Below, one piece after another: positions 38,900 to 44,990 of a DNA stretch of 44,990 nucleotides (positions within the stretch are counted from its first letter, which is position 1; every line of letters begins with the position of its first letter). The stretch comes from Oscillospiraceae bacterium (GTDB lineage: Bacteria; Bacillota; Clostridia; Oscillospirales; Oscillospiraceae). Under the pieces are notes generated by a model. The model did no database searches, was not told where the DNA came from, and saw only the letters and a list, made by a program, of their open reading frames with translations. The translations under genes and the position numbers were made by a program. The stretch is taken from contig JAGBIE010000017.1 in assembly GCA_017935145.1 (NCBI GenBank), positions 1-44,990 of the forward strand, given 5' to 3'.

Positions 38900-39181
38900 T
38901 TGGTCGGCATGGAACTGCAAAATACCGAGGGAGCGCATCGGGTGGTTTTGGAGGGGCGGAACAAGCTTTCCGTCTGCGGTGTGCGGGATGTGGAGAGTTT
39001 TGATGAAAACATGATTGTACTCATCACTGTCAAGGGCGTGCTCATTGTGCGGGGGCTGAATTTGCATTTGCAAATGCTCTCCTTGGAGGGCGGTCAGGTG
39101 ACCGTAGACGGAGAAATTGAGTCCTTGGTCTATGAGGAGGATAAAGTCAAAGGCGGGCTGTTTTCTCGCCTCTTGGGCTAA
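38900..39181 (+). CDS. yabP: Sporulation protein YabP (YabP/YqfC family)
   Basis: The 93-residue protein matches YabP in length and pattern (VVLEGRNKLSVCGVRDVESFD, then GVLIVRGLNLHLQMLSLEGG, then an aspartate/glycine-rich end). YabP with YabQ is needed for spore cortex formation in B. subtilis. A TTG at 38900 with GGGGTGGGG before it is the likely start; the in-frame ATG at 38909 is the alternative. It ends two bases before yabQ. Confidence 0.88.
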   Translation: MVGMELQNTEGAHRVVLEGRNKLSVCGVRDVESFDENMIVLITVKGVLIVRGLNLHLQMLSLEGGQVTVDGEIESLVYEEDKVKGGLFSRLLG

Positions 39182-39183
39182 GT

Positions 39184-39825
39184 ATGGCGCTGACAGTTTG
39201 GGAGCAAGGGGCGCAGTTTCTCTCTACCCTTGTGCTAGGCATGGTCTTGGGGCTGAGTTACGATTTTTTTCGCGGGCTGAGGCACGCTTTCCCCAAATGT
39301 GGCTGTTTGGCAGACGGATTGTGGTCCATTTTCGCCCTTCTCAGTTGTAATCTCTTCACCCTCTATGTAGGAAAGGGCGCTTTTTTGCTCTTTCTCTTTC
39401 CTGGGGCGGGCATCGGCTTTTTTCTGTACCGAAAAACCCTTGGTCGCGTGTTGCTTCCCCTATGGTTGGGGATTTTGAAAAAAATCCGCGCCATTGGGGC
39501 ATTTTTCCTGCATTTCTTGGCAAAAAACCTGAAAATAATCAAAAAATTTTCAATTTACATCTTTTCATTTTTCCAAAAATGGTATACAATAACTGTTAGA
39601 AAACGGCGCGGTCGCACCAAAAAACACAAAGGAGGATCTTCGCATGAAAAAGTTCAAACTTTCCCTGCTTGTGAAATTGATCGTCCTGGTGGTAGTGGTG
39701 TACGGCACATTTACCCTGGTGGACATGAGCAAACAACTTTCTGCGCAGAAGGACGAAGCCGCCGCTCTCACCGCCCTCATCGGTCGGACAGAGGGGGAAA
39801 ACGCCCAGTTGCAGGAAGATATTGA
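39184..39825 (+). CDS. yabQ: Spore cortex protein YabQ, with C-terminal extension overlapping divIC
   Basis: The reading frame encodes 213 residues. The first 130 or so match YabQ: a membrane protein opening with a hydrophobic helix and SYDFFRGLRHAFP, then several helices and the FLLFLFPGAGIGFFLYR segment. After the basic stretch RKRRGRTKKHKGG the frame continues 182 bases into the next gene, divIC, in a different frame. The sequence there (RSRRSHRPHRSDRGG) looks like out-of-frame translation of divIC rather than conserved protein. A frameshift or a lost stop near 39640 is possible. YabQ localises to the forespore membranes. Confidence 0.8.
   Translation: MALTVWEQGAQFLSTLVLGMVLGLSYDFFRGLRHAFPKCGCLADGLWSIFALLSCNLFTLYVGKGAFLLFLFPGAGIGFFLYRKTLGRVLLPLWLGILKKIRAIGAFFLHFLAKNLKIIKKFSIYIFSFFQKWYTITVRKRRGRTKKHKGGSSHEKVQTFPACEIDRPGGSGVRHIYPGGHEQTTFCAEGRSRRSHRPHRSDRGGKRPVAGRY
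39562..39590 (+). promoter_or_regulatory. Possible internal promoter for divIC
   Basis: TTTTCA (39562-39567) and TACAAT (39585-39590) are 17 bp apart, within an AT-rich stretch of the yabQ reading frame. Confidence 0.35.
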
Positions 39826-39922
39826 CGCCCTGAACACGGAGCGTGGCACGCAGGATATTGCCCGCAACGAACTGGGCTTGGTTGCCCCCGGGGAAATCAT
39901 CTTCCGTGAGGCCAACCGTTAA
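39644..39922 (+). CDS. divIC: Septum formation initiator family protein (DivIC/FtsB-like)
   Basis: The 92-residue protein has a short cytoplasmic N-terminus, one transmembrane helix (about residues 7-25) and a coiled coil with periodic Leu/Ala (LSAQKDEAAALTALIGRTEG, NAQLQEDIDAL). The C-terminal block (GTQDIARNELGLVAPGEIIF) is the conserved end of DivIC/FtsB. It forms part of the division complex with FtsL and DivIB/FtsQ. GGAGG lies at 39631-39635. Its first 182 bases overlap the extended yabQ frame. Confidence 0.93.
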   Translation: MKKFKLSLLVKLIVLVVVVYGTFTLVDMSKQLSAQKDEAAALTALIGRTEGENAQLQEDIDALNTERGTQDIARNELGLVAPGEIIFREANR

Positions 39923-39956
39923 AATAGCATTGAAGTAAGAAGGACTAATCACCGCT

Positions 39957-40361
39957 ATGGAGCTTGCAATCGGCACTGTCTTAGAAGGCAAGGTAAAAAC
40001 CATTACCAAATTTGGCGCATTCATCGCCCTGCCGGAAAATCTCACCGGCATGGTACACATTTCTGAGGTGGCTCACACCTATGTCAGCGACATTCGTGAA
40101 CACCTGACGGAAGGTCAGGAAGTTAAGGTCATGGTCATCAGCAACGAAAATGGGAAGATTAACCTTTCCATCAAAAAGACCAGCACTCCCCCGCCCCGTC
40201 AGCCTCGCCCCGCACGGGAAGCACCCGCGCCCCGTCAGGAAGCGCCTGCGCAAAGCCAATCCTTTGACGATATGCTCAAGCGGTTTATGGCAGATTCGGA
40301 CAGCAAAATTAGTGGTCTGCGTGAATTTGCCGACCATAAGACCAAGACCCGGCGGCGTTAA
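39957..40361 (+). CDS. yabR: S1 RNA-binding domain protein (YabR-like)
   Basis: The 134-residue protein begins with an S1 domain (IGTVLEGKVKTITKFGAFIAL, GMVHISEVAHTYV, INLSIKK), followed by a Pro/Arg/Ala-rich linker (PPPRQPRPAREAPAPRQEAP) and a short helical tail (FDDMLKRFMADSDSKISGL). This is the YabR/general stress protein 13 layout, at the usual place after divIC. It likely binds RNA or ribosomes; the exact role is unknown. The gene ends the cluster at a terminator. Confidence 0.92.
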   Translation: MELAIGTVLEGKVKTITKFGAFIALPENLTGMVHISEVAHTYVSDIREHLTEGQEVKVMVISNENGKINLSIKKTSTPPPRQPRPAREAPAPRQEAPAQSQSFDDMLKRFMADSDSKISGLREFADHKTKTRRR

Positions 40362-40372
40362 ACCGCATCCCA

Positions 40373-40405
40373 CGAGGAAGGCCGTAGAACGCCTTCCTCG
40401 TTTTT
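40373..40405 (+). terminator. Terminator of the yab/divIC cluster
   Basis: A 10-bp perfect stem CGAGGAAGGC / GCCTTCCTCG has an 8-base loop and is followed by five T residues. Confidence 0.93.
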
Positions 40406-40437
40406 ACTTTTTGGGAAAGGGATGATGCGATATCCAT

Positions 40438-41127
40438 GTGTTAGTCACTGGCGGGAGCCGAGGCATCGGCAAAGCCACAGTAGAATATTTTGCAAAGCAA
40501 GGGCATAAGGTGAGTTTCCTCTATGAAAAGGAATTTTCCGCCGCCAAAGAGGTGGAACGCACCACCGGCGCCGTGGGCTACGCCTGCGATGTGGCATCTT
40601 CCAGCGCTGTGGCGGAGACCATCGCGAAAATGCCCCCTGTGGATGTGCTTGTGAACAATGCGGGCATCTGCCACACGGGACTCATCTCCCAAATTACGGA
40701 AGAAGAGTTTGACCGCATTTTTGCGGTGAATGTCAAGGGTATGTATAATTGCGTGCGGGCGGTGCTTCCCGCCATGCTTCAAAAGGGCAAAGGTAGCATT
40801 GTGAATGTATCGTCCATGTGGGGACAGGTGGGTGCATCCTGCGAGGTTAGCTATTCTGCCACCAAGGGGGCTGTCATCGCCATGACCAAGGCGTTAGCCA
40901 AGGAGCTGGGTCCCAGCCATATCCGTGTCAACTGCGTTGCCCCTGGGGTCATACAGACGGATATGTGCAACAATATTGAAAAAGACATCCTCTCTGCCCT
41001 GCAAGAAGAAACGCCTATCGGGCGCTTGGGCACGGCAGAAGATGTGGCTAAAGCCATTGGTTATTTGGCGGAGGCAGAGTTCGTGACGGGTCAAGTTTTG
41101 GGCGTCAACGGCGGTTTTGTGATCTAA
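40438..41127 (+). CDS. Short-chain dehydrogenase/reductase (FabG-like SDR)
   Basis: The 229-residue enzyme has the SDR signatures: TGGSRGIG (cofactor loop), NNAG, the catalytic serine in NVSSMWG, SYSATKGA (YxxxK) and PGVIQTDM. It reduces or oxidises a carbonyl with NAD(P)H. FabG-like sequence suggests 3-oxoacyl-ACP or a related substrate, but isolated SDR genes are often not fatty-acid enzymes. The start is odd: the only in-frame candidate is a GTG at 40438 without a ribosome site, which leaves three residues before TGG. Good ribosome-site/ATG sequence lies just upstream in another frame. DegV follows 15 bp later. Confidence 0.85.
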   Translation: MLVTGGSRGIGKATVEYFAKQGHKVSFLYEKEFSAAKEVERTTGAVGYACDVASSSAVAETIAKMPPVDVLVNNAGICHTGLISQITEEEFDRIFAVNVKGMYNCVRAVLPAMLQKGKGSIVNVSSMWGQVGASCEVSYSATKGAVIAMTKALAKELGPSHIRVNCVAPGVIQTDMCNNIEKDILSALQEETPIGRLGTAEDVAKAIGYLAEAEFVTGQVLGVNGGFVI

Positions 41128-41142
41128 AAAAGGAGAAACAAT

Positions 41143-41985
41143 ATGAAAATCAAAATTACATCTGACAGCACCTGCGATCTGAGTCCTGTTCAGTTGCAGG
41201 AGAATGACATTTCCATTTTGGGTCTTGTGGTCAACAAGGGCGGTAAGGCATTCACCGATGGGGTGGACATCCAACCCGATGACATTTACGCCCATGTGGC
41301 AGCCGGTGGTGACCTTTGCTCCACGGCGGCACTGAATCCTTCTGATTATATGGAATTTTTCAGTCACTTCGCAGAGGATTATGATGCCATCATCCATGTG
41401 AATATTTCCACGGGCTTCTCCTCTTGTCATCAGAATGCGTGCCTCGCTGCCGCAGAGATGGAAAACGTTTACGTCATTGACAGCCTGAACCTCTCCACAG
41501 GTCATGGTCTTGTGGTGCTGGAAGCGGTGAAATTGGCTCGTGAGGGCAAAACTCCCGAAGAAATTGTAGCCTGCCTCAATGCCATGCGGGACAAGGTACG
41601 CGCATCCTTTGTGCTGGAACAATTGGAATACATGAAAAAGGGTGGCCGCTGTTCCGCTGTGACTGTGCTGGGCGCAAACCTTTTGAAACTGAAGCCCTGC
41701 ATTGAGGTCAAGGACGGCAAAATGGGCGTTGCCACCAAATACCGTGGCAGCATGGAAAAGTGCCTAAAAGATTACATCACCGACCGCCTGCAGAATATGG
41801 AAAACATCCGTGATGATCTGATTTTTATCACTCACTCAGGTATGGATCAGGCTCTCATCGATTTGGCTGTGGCCGAGGTGGAAGCCAAGGGTTACTTTAA
41901 GAACATTGTGGTCACCCGCGCTGGGTGCACCGTCAGTTGTCACTGTGGCCCCGGCACCTTGGGCATTCTGTTTGTAGAAAAGTAA
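41143..41985 (+). CDS. DegV family fatty-acid-binding protein
   Basis: The 280-residue protein has the DegV layout: N-terminal ITSDSTCDLS, a ligand-loop region (GDLCSTAALNPSDY), VNISTGFSSCHQNA, YVIDSLNLSTGHGLVV, then LEQLEYMKKGGRCS and a C-terminal GPGTLGILF. DegV (FakB) proteins bind a fatty acid and present it to the kinase FakA for phosphorylation. AAAAAAGGAG precedes the ATG. It is co-transcribed with the SDR gene, perhaps linking both to lipid metabolism; this is inference. Confidence 0.94.
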   Translation: MKIKITSDSTCDLSPVQLQENDISILGLVVNKGGKAFTDGVDIQPDDIYAHVAAGGDLCSTAALNPSDYMEFFSHFAEDYDAIIHVNISTGFSSCHQNACLAAAEMENVYVIDSLNLSTGHGLVVLEAVKLAREGKTPEEIVACLNAMRDKVRASFVLEQLEYMKKGGRCSAVTVLGANLLKLKPCIEVKDGKMGVATKYRGSMEKCLKDYITDRLQNMENIRDDLIFITHSGMDQALIDLAVAEVEAKGYFKNIVVTRAGCTVSCHCGPGTLGILFVEK

Positions 41986-41995
41986 GCATTTGAGT

Positions 41996-42030
41996 AAAAA
42001 AGCACCGCTGGATTTCAGCGGTGCTTTTTT
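41996..42030 (+). terminator. Terminator of the SDR/DegV unit
   Basis: The stem AAAAAAGCACCGCTG / CAGCGGTGCTTTTTT has a GATTT loop. Confidence 0.93.
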
Positions 42031-42070
42031 GCGGGTGCTTTCCAGTGAGCAAACAAACCATCGAACAAAG

Positions 42071-42107
42071 AAAAACCCCACACCCTTGCGGGTGTGGGGC
42101 CTTTTTT
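42071..42107. terminator. Terminator of the S-layer gene (bidirectional form)
   Basis: A 10-bp GC-rich stem CCCCACACCC / GGGTGTGGGG has a TTGC loop, with A-tract and T-tract on either side. It serves the minus-strand gene, whose stop is at 42164. Confidence 0.9.
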
Positions 42108-42163
42108 AGTTGAGCTTAAACGATTCCGTTCAAGTAAGTTCTTTCAGCTAAGCTGAGAGATTC

Positions 42164-44620
42164 TTATTTGTCGGTGCCGTAGAAGGCAACGATGGAGCCT
42201 TCAACCACAACAGCGATACCGTCGAAGTCCTTAGTCAGGGCAGTAACGTCGCTGACAACCAGAGTCTTGGAGCCGGTCTTGTAGAGGTAAGCCTTAACAG
42301 CGTTGGTCAGATAGTACTTGGTAGCATCAGCAGCGCCGTCCAGCTTCAGGTCGATGAGGCCGTTCTTCCACACAGCGTCAACAACAGCGGCCTTATCTTC
42401 GGTTTCGTCAAGATCCTTGTCGATGGTAGCAACCACGCCGTCCTTCACGGTGTAGGATTCGACAACGGTCAAACCAGCGTTCAGAGCGTCATAAGCGGTG
42501 GTGGAAACTTCGAGAGTAGCAACCACGCCGTCAACGATAGCGTTAACAGTGTAGGTCCACACGCCGTTGGTCAGAACGGGCAGTTCTTCGCCGGTCTTGT
42601 AAGCAACAGTCAGCTTCTTCACGGAGGTGGGATCAGCTTCCTTCACTTCAGCGTCGATGAGGATAACCAGCTTAGCAACTTCGCCAGCATTGCCGTCAAC
42701 GATAATCTTAGCGATGGACTTGTAGTCAGCAGCCTTGGCGATGCCAGTGAAGCCAGCCTTGTAGGTCACAACGCCGTCCTTGGTGGTGCCAAGGATGAAC
42801 TTGGTGGTGTCGTCAGCATAGTAGGTGTCGCCAGCAACAACTGTAGCGGTCTTGGTGTCCACATCGTTGGAAGCGTCAGCAACGGGGGAAGCAACCTTAG
42901 CGATGTCAACCTTGGTAGCGTCCTTAGCGTTAGCAGCGAAGGTGACCAGGTCGCCGGGAACGGCAGCGATGGATTCGCTCAGAGTGTACTTGGTTTCAAC
43001 CTTGAAGGTATCCAGGTTGACCAGCTGCACTGCCTTGTAGGTATCAGCAAAAGCGTCAGCCTTGTAGTCAACAGCCTTCACGAGGATGGCGTTGGTCTTG
43101 GTAGCAGTAGCGGTGGAGGTGGAAGCGATGTTCCAGTACAGAACGTTGCCGTTGCCATCGAGCCACATGTTGTAGGTCTTTTCGAAGGCCTTTTCAGCAG
43201 CCAGAGTAGCGGTCATGTTCTTGCCATCGGAGCCAGCAGCGTTAGCATTGATGGAGTAAACCTTGCCGTTAGCGGAGATGGTCTGGATCTTACGAGCGGT
43301 GTCAGCAGTAGCGTTGGTGATCTTGCTGGTGAAGTAGCTAGCCTTGGTCACGTTCACGTACTTGTTGTTAACTGCATCGTAGTTCACAAACACGATAGCG
43401 TTGGAGAAGTTGTCGCCAACATTCACGTCAACAGTGTAGTCGGTGTTGTTCTTCTTCAGGTTGATGGTAGCAGTGGCGGACTTGCCGTCAGCAGAAACCT
43501 TGTAGGAGTCCTTCTTGAAGGTAGCAGCGTAGGTGTTCTTCAGAACGACGACCATGTTGGCGCCATCGAAGTAAACTTCCAGAGCAACGCCCTGGCCGCC
43601 GATCTTAGCGTTCAGAACAGCCTTATCCTGATCCTTAGCAGCCTTCAGGGATTCGTCGTAAGCATCAACGATCTTGCCAGCAACAGCGGAATCCAGGTTG
43701 CCGTCAACGAAGGCGGTAACGTTGGAAGAGGTCAGAGCAACCTTGCCAGCCAGCTTAGCGATAACGCTAGCAGCAACAGCCTTGTTGTCTTCGAACACGG
43801 AGGTAGCGGGGATGGTGAGAGTCTTGGCACCGTAGGTGTATTCCACAGCGGGAACACCGAAAGCAACGTTGGTTTCGCCAACGTAGCTCAGGCCGGTGAA
43901 GTAGGTTTCAGCCAGAGTGTCAGCAGCGTCCTTGTAGGTAACGCCGATCCACATGTAGCCACCCTTACCGTCGGGCAGGGGATAGCCAGCGTTGTCGATT
44001 TCAACCATCTTAGCCATCAGGCCGTTGAAAACGAGCTGAGCAGCGGATTCGCGGGTAGCGTTGGCAGTAGCCAGCTGAGAAACGCCCTTGTAGAGGTTCT
44101 TAGCCTTAGCATACTTAGCAACGTTAGCGGCCCACAGGTCGCCTTCCAGGCCAGCGGTCTTGGCATCGTAACCCATGGCAACCAGGATCATCTTGGCAGC
44201 CTGCATAACGGTAACGTTAGCATCGGGGAAGAACTTGCCAGCGCCATCGCCAGCGATGATGCCTTCAGCGTTGCAGTAGGCGATGTAGCCTTCAGCCCAG
44301 TGACCGTCAACAACGTCGGTGAAGTCACAAGCAGCGGCATAAGCCTTGTTGATTTCGGCGGCTTCGTCTGCACCGTTGAGAACAACAGTGATCATCTTAG
44401 CCAATTCAGCGCGGGTAATGATACCCTGGGGATCGAAGTTGTACTTGTCGTCGCCAGCGGGCTTGCCGTTCATGACGCCGAGAGCAGCGAGAACTTCGAC
44501 TGCCACATCGTTGTTGATCTTAGCATCGTCAACGTAGGTGGCGGCAGAGGCCATGGCCGTGAAGCTCATAACGGAAGCAACGACCAGAACCAGAGCCAGA
44601 ACTTTTCTAAGGTTCTTCAT
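42164..44620 (-). CDS. S-layer homology (SLH) domain surface protein, likely S-layer protein
   Basis: This 818-residue protein has a signal peptide (MKNLRKVLALVLVVASVMSF, cleavage near ASA). Three SLH-type repeats follow at about residues 30-210: EVLAALGVMNGKPAGDDKYN, DFTDVVDGHWAEGYIAYC, and a third with the core NATRESAAQLVFNGL. SLH domains bind pyruvylated secondary wall polymers, so the protein is non-covalently attached to the wall. The rest is Ala/Thr/Val/Lys-rich, beta-type sequence without cysteine, as in S-layer proteins. Very strong codon bias, AAGGAGGAAA before the ATG and a strong promoter indicate very high expression. The longest gene on the minus strand, it is monocistronic. Its partners are unknown. 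Confidence 0.93.
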   Translation of the reverse strand: MKNLRKVLALVLVVASVMSFTAMASAATYVDDAKINNDVAVEVLAALGVMNGKPAGDDKYNFDPQGIITRAELAKMITVVLNGADEAAEINKAYAAACDFTDVVDGHWAEGYIAYCNAEGIIAGDGAGKFFPDANVTVMQAAKMILVAMGYDAKTAGLEGDLWAANVAKYAKAKNLYKGVSQLATANATRESAAQLVFNGLMAKMVEIDNAGYPLPDGKGGYMWIGVTYKDAADTLAETYFTGLSYVGETNVAFGVPAVEYTYGAKTLTIPATSVFEDNKAVAASVIAKLAGKVALTSSNVTAFVDGNLDSAVAGKIVDAYDESLKAAKDQDKAVLNAKIGGQGVALEVYFDGANMVVVLKNTYAATFKKDSYKVSADGKSATATINLKKNNTDYTVDVNVGDNFSNAIVFVNYDAVNNKYVNVTKASYFTSKITNATADTARKIQTISANGKVYSINANAAGSDGKNMTATLAAEKAFEKTYNMWLDGNGNVLYWNIASTSTATATKTNAILVKAVDYKADAFADTYKAVQLVNLDTFKVETKYTLSESIAAVPGDLVTFAANAKDATKVDIAKVASPVADASNDVDTKTATVVAGDTYYADDTTKFILGTTKDGVVTYKAGFTGIAKAADYKSIAKIIVDGNAGEVAKLVILIDAEVKEADPTSVKKLTVAYKTGEELPVLTNGVWTYTVNAIVDGVVATLEVSTTAYDALNAGLTVVESYTVKDGVVATIDKDLDETEDKAAVVDAVWKNGLIDLKLDGAADATKYYLTNAVKAYLYKTGSKTLVVSDVTALTKDFDGIAVVVEGSIVAFYGTDK

Positions 44621-44649
44621 TTTGAGTTTCCTCCTTCAAATTTTGATGT

Positions 44650-44671
44650 ACACGGAAACTTCTCCCCGTGT
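44650..44671 (-). promoter_or_regulatory. 5' leader hairpin of the S-layer mRNA
   Basis: A stem ACACGG / CCGTGT in the roughly 60-nt leader could protect the 5' end of an abundant mRNA. Confidence 0.45.
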
Positions 44672-44685
44672 CATCTTCTGTGGCT

Positions 44686-44714
44686 ATCTTAATGCAAAAT
44701 TTTTTTACAGTCAA
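44686..44714 (-). promoter_or_regulatory. Strong promoter of the S-layer gene
   Basis: On the minus strand, TTGACT (44709-44714) and TAAGAT (44686-44691) are 17 bp apart, with an A/T-rich spacer. Confidence 0.8.
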
Positions 44715-44728
44715 TAGCTTAGAATGTT

Positions 44729-44748
44729 TTGTAACACAAGTGTAACAA
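44729..44748. repeat. Imperfect inverted repeat upstream of the S-layer promoter, possible operator
   Basis: TTGTAACAC, AA, GTGTAACAA form a near-palindrome with one mismatched pair (equally, a direct repeat of TGTAACA). It begins 14 bp upstream of the -35 box, as expected for an activator site. Confidence 0.45.
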
Positions 44749-44767
44749 AGGACAAAAAATGACCAAA

Positions 44768-44904
44768 AGCACCGCCCGATTAGACGGGTGCTCGTAAGAC
44801 AGTAATTCTAAAAAATTACTATTTTACGGCATCTGTCTGACAGGGTTGGAAAACAACTACGAAAAGAACGATGTCGAGTCGAAAGACTTAACATCGTTCT
44901 TTTT
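44768..44904 (+). ncRNA. Structured leader RNA ending in a terminator, candidate attenuator or riboswitch
   Basis: Several helices occur in a row. AGCACC / GGTGCT spans 44768-44792. CGTAA / TTACG (44793-44797, 44824-44828) encloses AGTAATT / AATTACT (44801-44807, 44814-44820). A small GTTG / CAAC hairpin lies at about 44845-44856. The final stem AAAAGAACGATGT / ACATCGTTCTTTT (44862-44904) carries an inner AGTC-GAAA-GACT and a T-run. The start codon of the next gene is 37 nt downstream. I matched it to no known riboswitch class. Confidence 0.45.
44862..44904 (+). terminator. Terminator at the end of the right-edge leader
   Basis: A long stem (GAACGATGT / ACATCGTTC plus an inner AGTC / GACT with a GAAA tetraloop) is followed by TTTTT. 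It lies upstream of, and could control, the gene at 44941. Confidence 0.88.
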
Positions 44905-44940
44905 CTATCTAAAAATCCTTGAAATTACGGAGGTTTTACC

Positions 44941-44990
44941 ATGAAACGCCTATTATCTTGCGAGTTTAACTTTGATACGGTCTGCGTTGA
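44941..44990 (+). CDS. Start of an unidentified gene (3' truncated by window end)
   Basis: Only 16 codons are visible (MKRLLSCEFNFDTVCV). The ATG is supported by GGAGG at 44929-44933. Codon use (CTA, TTA, TCT, TGC) differs from the preferred codons of most genes in this window, which could mean recent acquisition, but the sample is too short to judge. The family cannot be recognised. Confidence 0.5.
   Translation, partial: MKRLLSCEFNFDTVCV

Larger units (their letters stand above)
44621..44940. other. 320-bp intergenic region between the S-layer gene and the right-edge gene
   Basis: There is no gene here. Reading left to right it holds the S-layer 5' leader with a hairpin (44650-44671), the S-layer promoter on the minus strand (44686-44714), an imperfect inverted repeat (44729-44748) and a plus-strand structured leader ending in a terminator (44768-44904). 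The ribosome site of the last gene follows. I see no clear plus-strand promoter. Confidence 0.7.

Noticed and set aside
42825..43040. Short plus-strand open frames opposite the S-layer gene
   Set aside because: They are low-complexity Ser/Thr/Leu sequences caused by the strong codon bias of the minus-strand gene.
44760..44990. Retron, tracrRNA or transposon-associated RNA at the right edge
   Set aside because: No flanking inverted a1/a2 repeats or long msd-like hairpin, no repeat matching a CRISPR array, and the visible 16 codons do not resemble a reverse transcriptase, Cas9 or TnpB start. It is left as an unassigned leader.

Overview
The window looks like chromosome from an anaerobic, Gram-positive Bacillota of class Clostridia, probably Oscillospiraceae-like. 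This rests on gene content and style, not on a database match: an oxygen-sensitive class III ribonucleotide reductase, an anaerobic GlpABC-like dehydrogenase, the sporulation-linked order spoVB-mazG-hup-rqcP-yabP-yabQ-divIC-yabR, an SLH-type S-layer protein, strong AGGAGG ribosome sites, and sigma-A promoters with 16-18 bp spacers. Base composition is moderately GC-rich by eye. No CRISPR array, transposase, prophage or rRNA was seen.

Layout. 1-1919: the 3' end of nrdD, fused to a CPNC redoxin domain, then a thioredoxin-reductase gene. 2046-4855: a two-gene flavoenzyme operon in which GlpB-like and DUF1667 parts are one protein. 4892-6697: a TetR regulator divergent from two membrane-protein genes. 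6808-7926: a BspA-type leucine-rich-repeat lipoprotein. 7970-12979: a CocE-type hydrolase, a GNAT_C-like acyltransferase, a NagD-like HAD phosphatase and a flavoprotein. 13199-13275: initiator tRNA-fMet with its own promoter and terminator. 13389-14192: an MscS channel.

14431-22098 is the most unusual part: a four-gene surface locus. It encodes an 1864-residue secreted protein with two glycine-rich modules and MucBP/InlB-like repeats, a membrane protein with a C-terminal ectodomain, a small secreted protein, and a second membrane protein whose ectodomain resembles the first. The C-terminal domain of the giant protein and the body of the small protein share a VEW..(M/L).F.YD...W(N/D)PE.H signature. 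The plan recalls Gram-positive WxL/DUF916 surface loci, but I could not assign it to a named system.

22197-27513: a CaCA cation exchanger, a LemA gene paired with a large unknown membrane protein, two small membrane proteins (one of only 53 residues), a BirA-type biotin ligase and a zinc-ribbon membrane protein. 27689-37406: a tightly packed operon recJ-rel-dtd-MBL hydrolase-hemZ-amidohydrolase-flippase, with several ATGA overlaps. 37444-40361: mazG, hup and the yab/divIC cluster. 40438-41985: an SDR oxidoreductase and a DegV protein. 42164-44620 (minus): a highly expressed S-layer-type protein. The right edge holds a structured leader with a terminator, then the first codons of an unidentified gene.

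Most transcription units end in strong, often bidirectional hairpins built on an A-tract/GCAC...GTGC/T-tract core. Two units are flanked on both sides by matching copies of the same hairpin.
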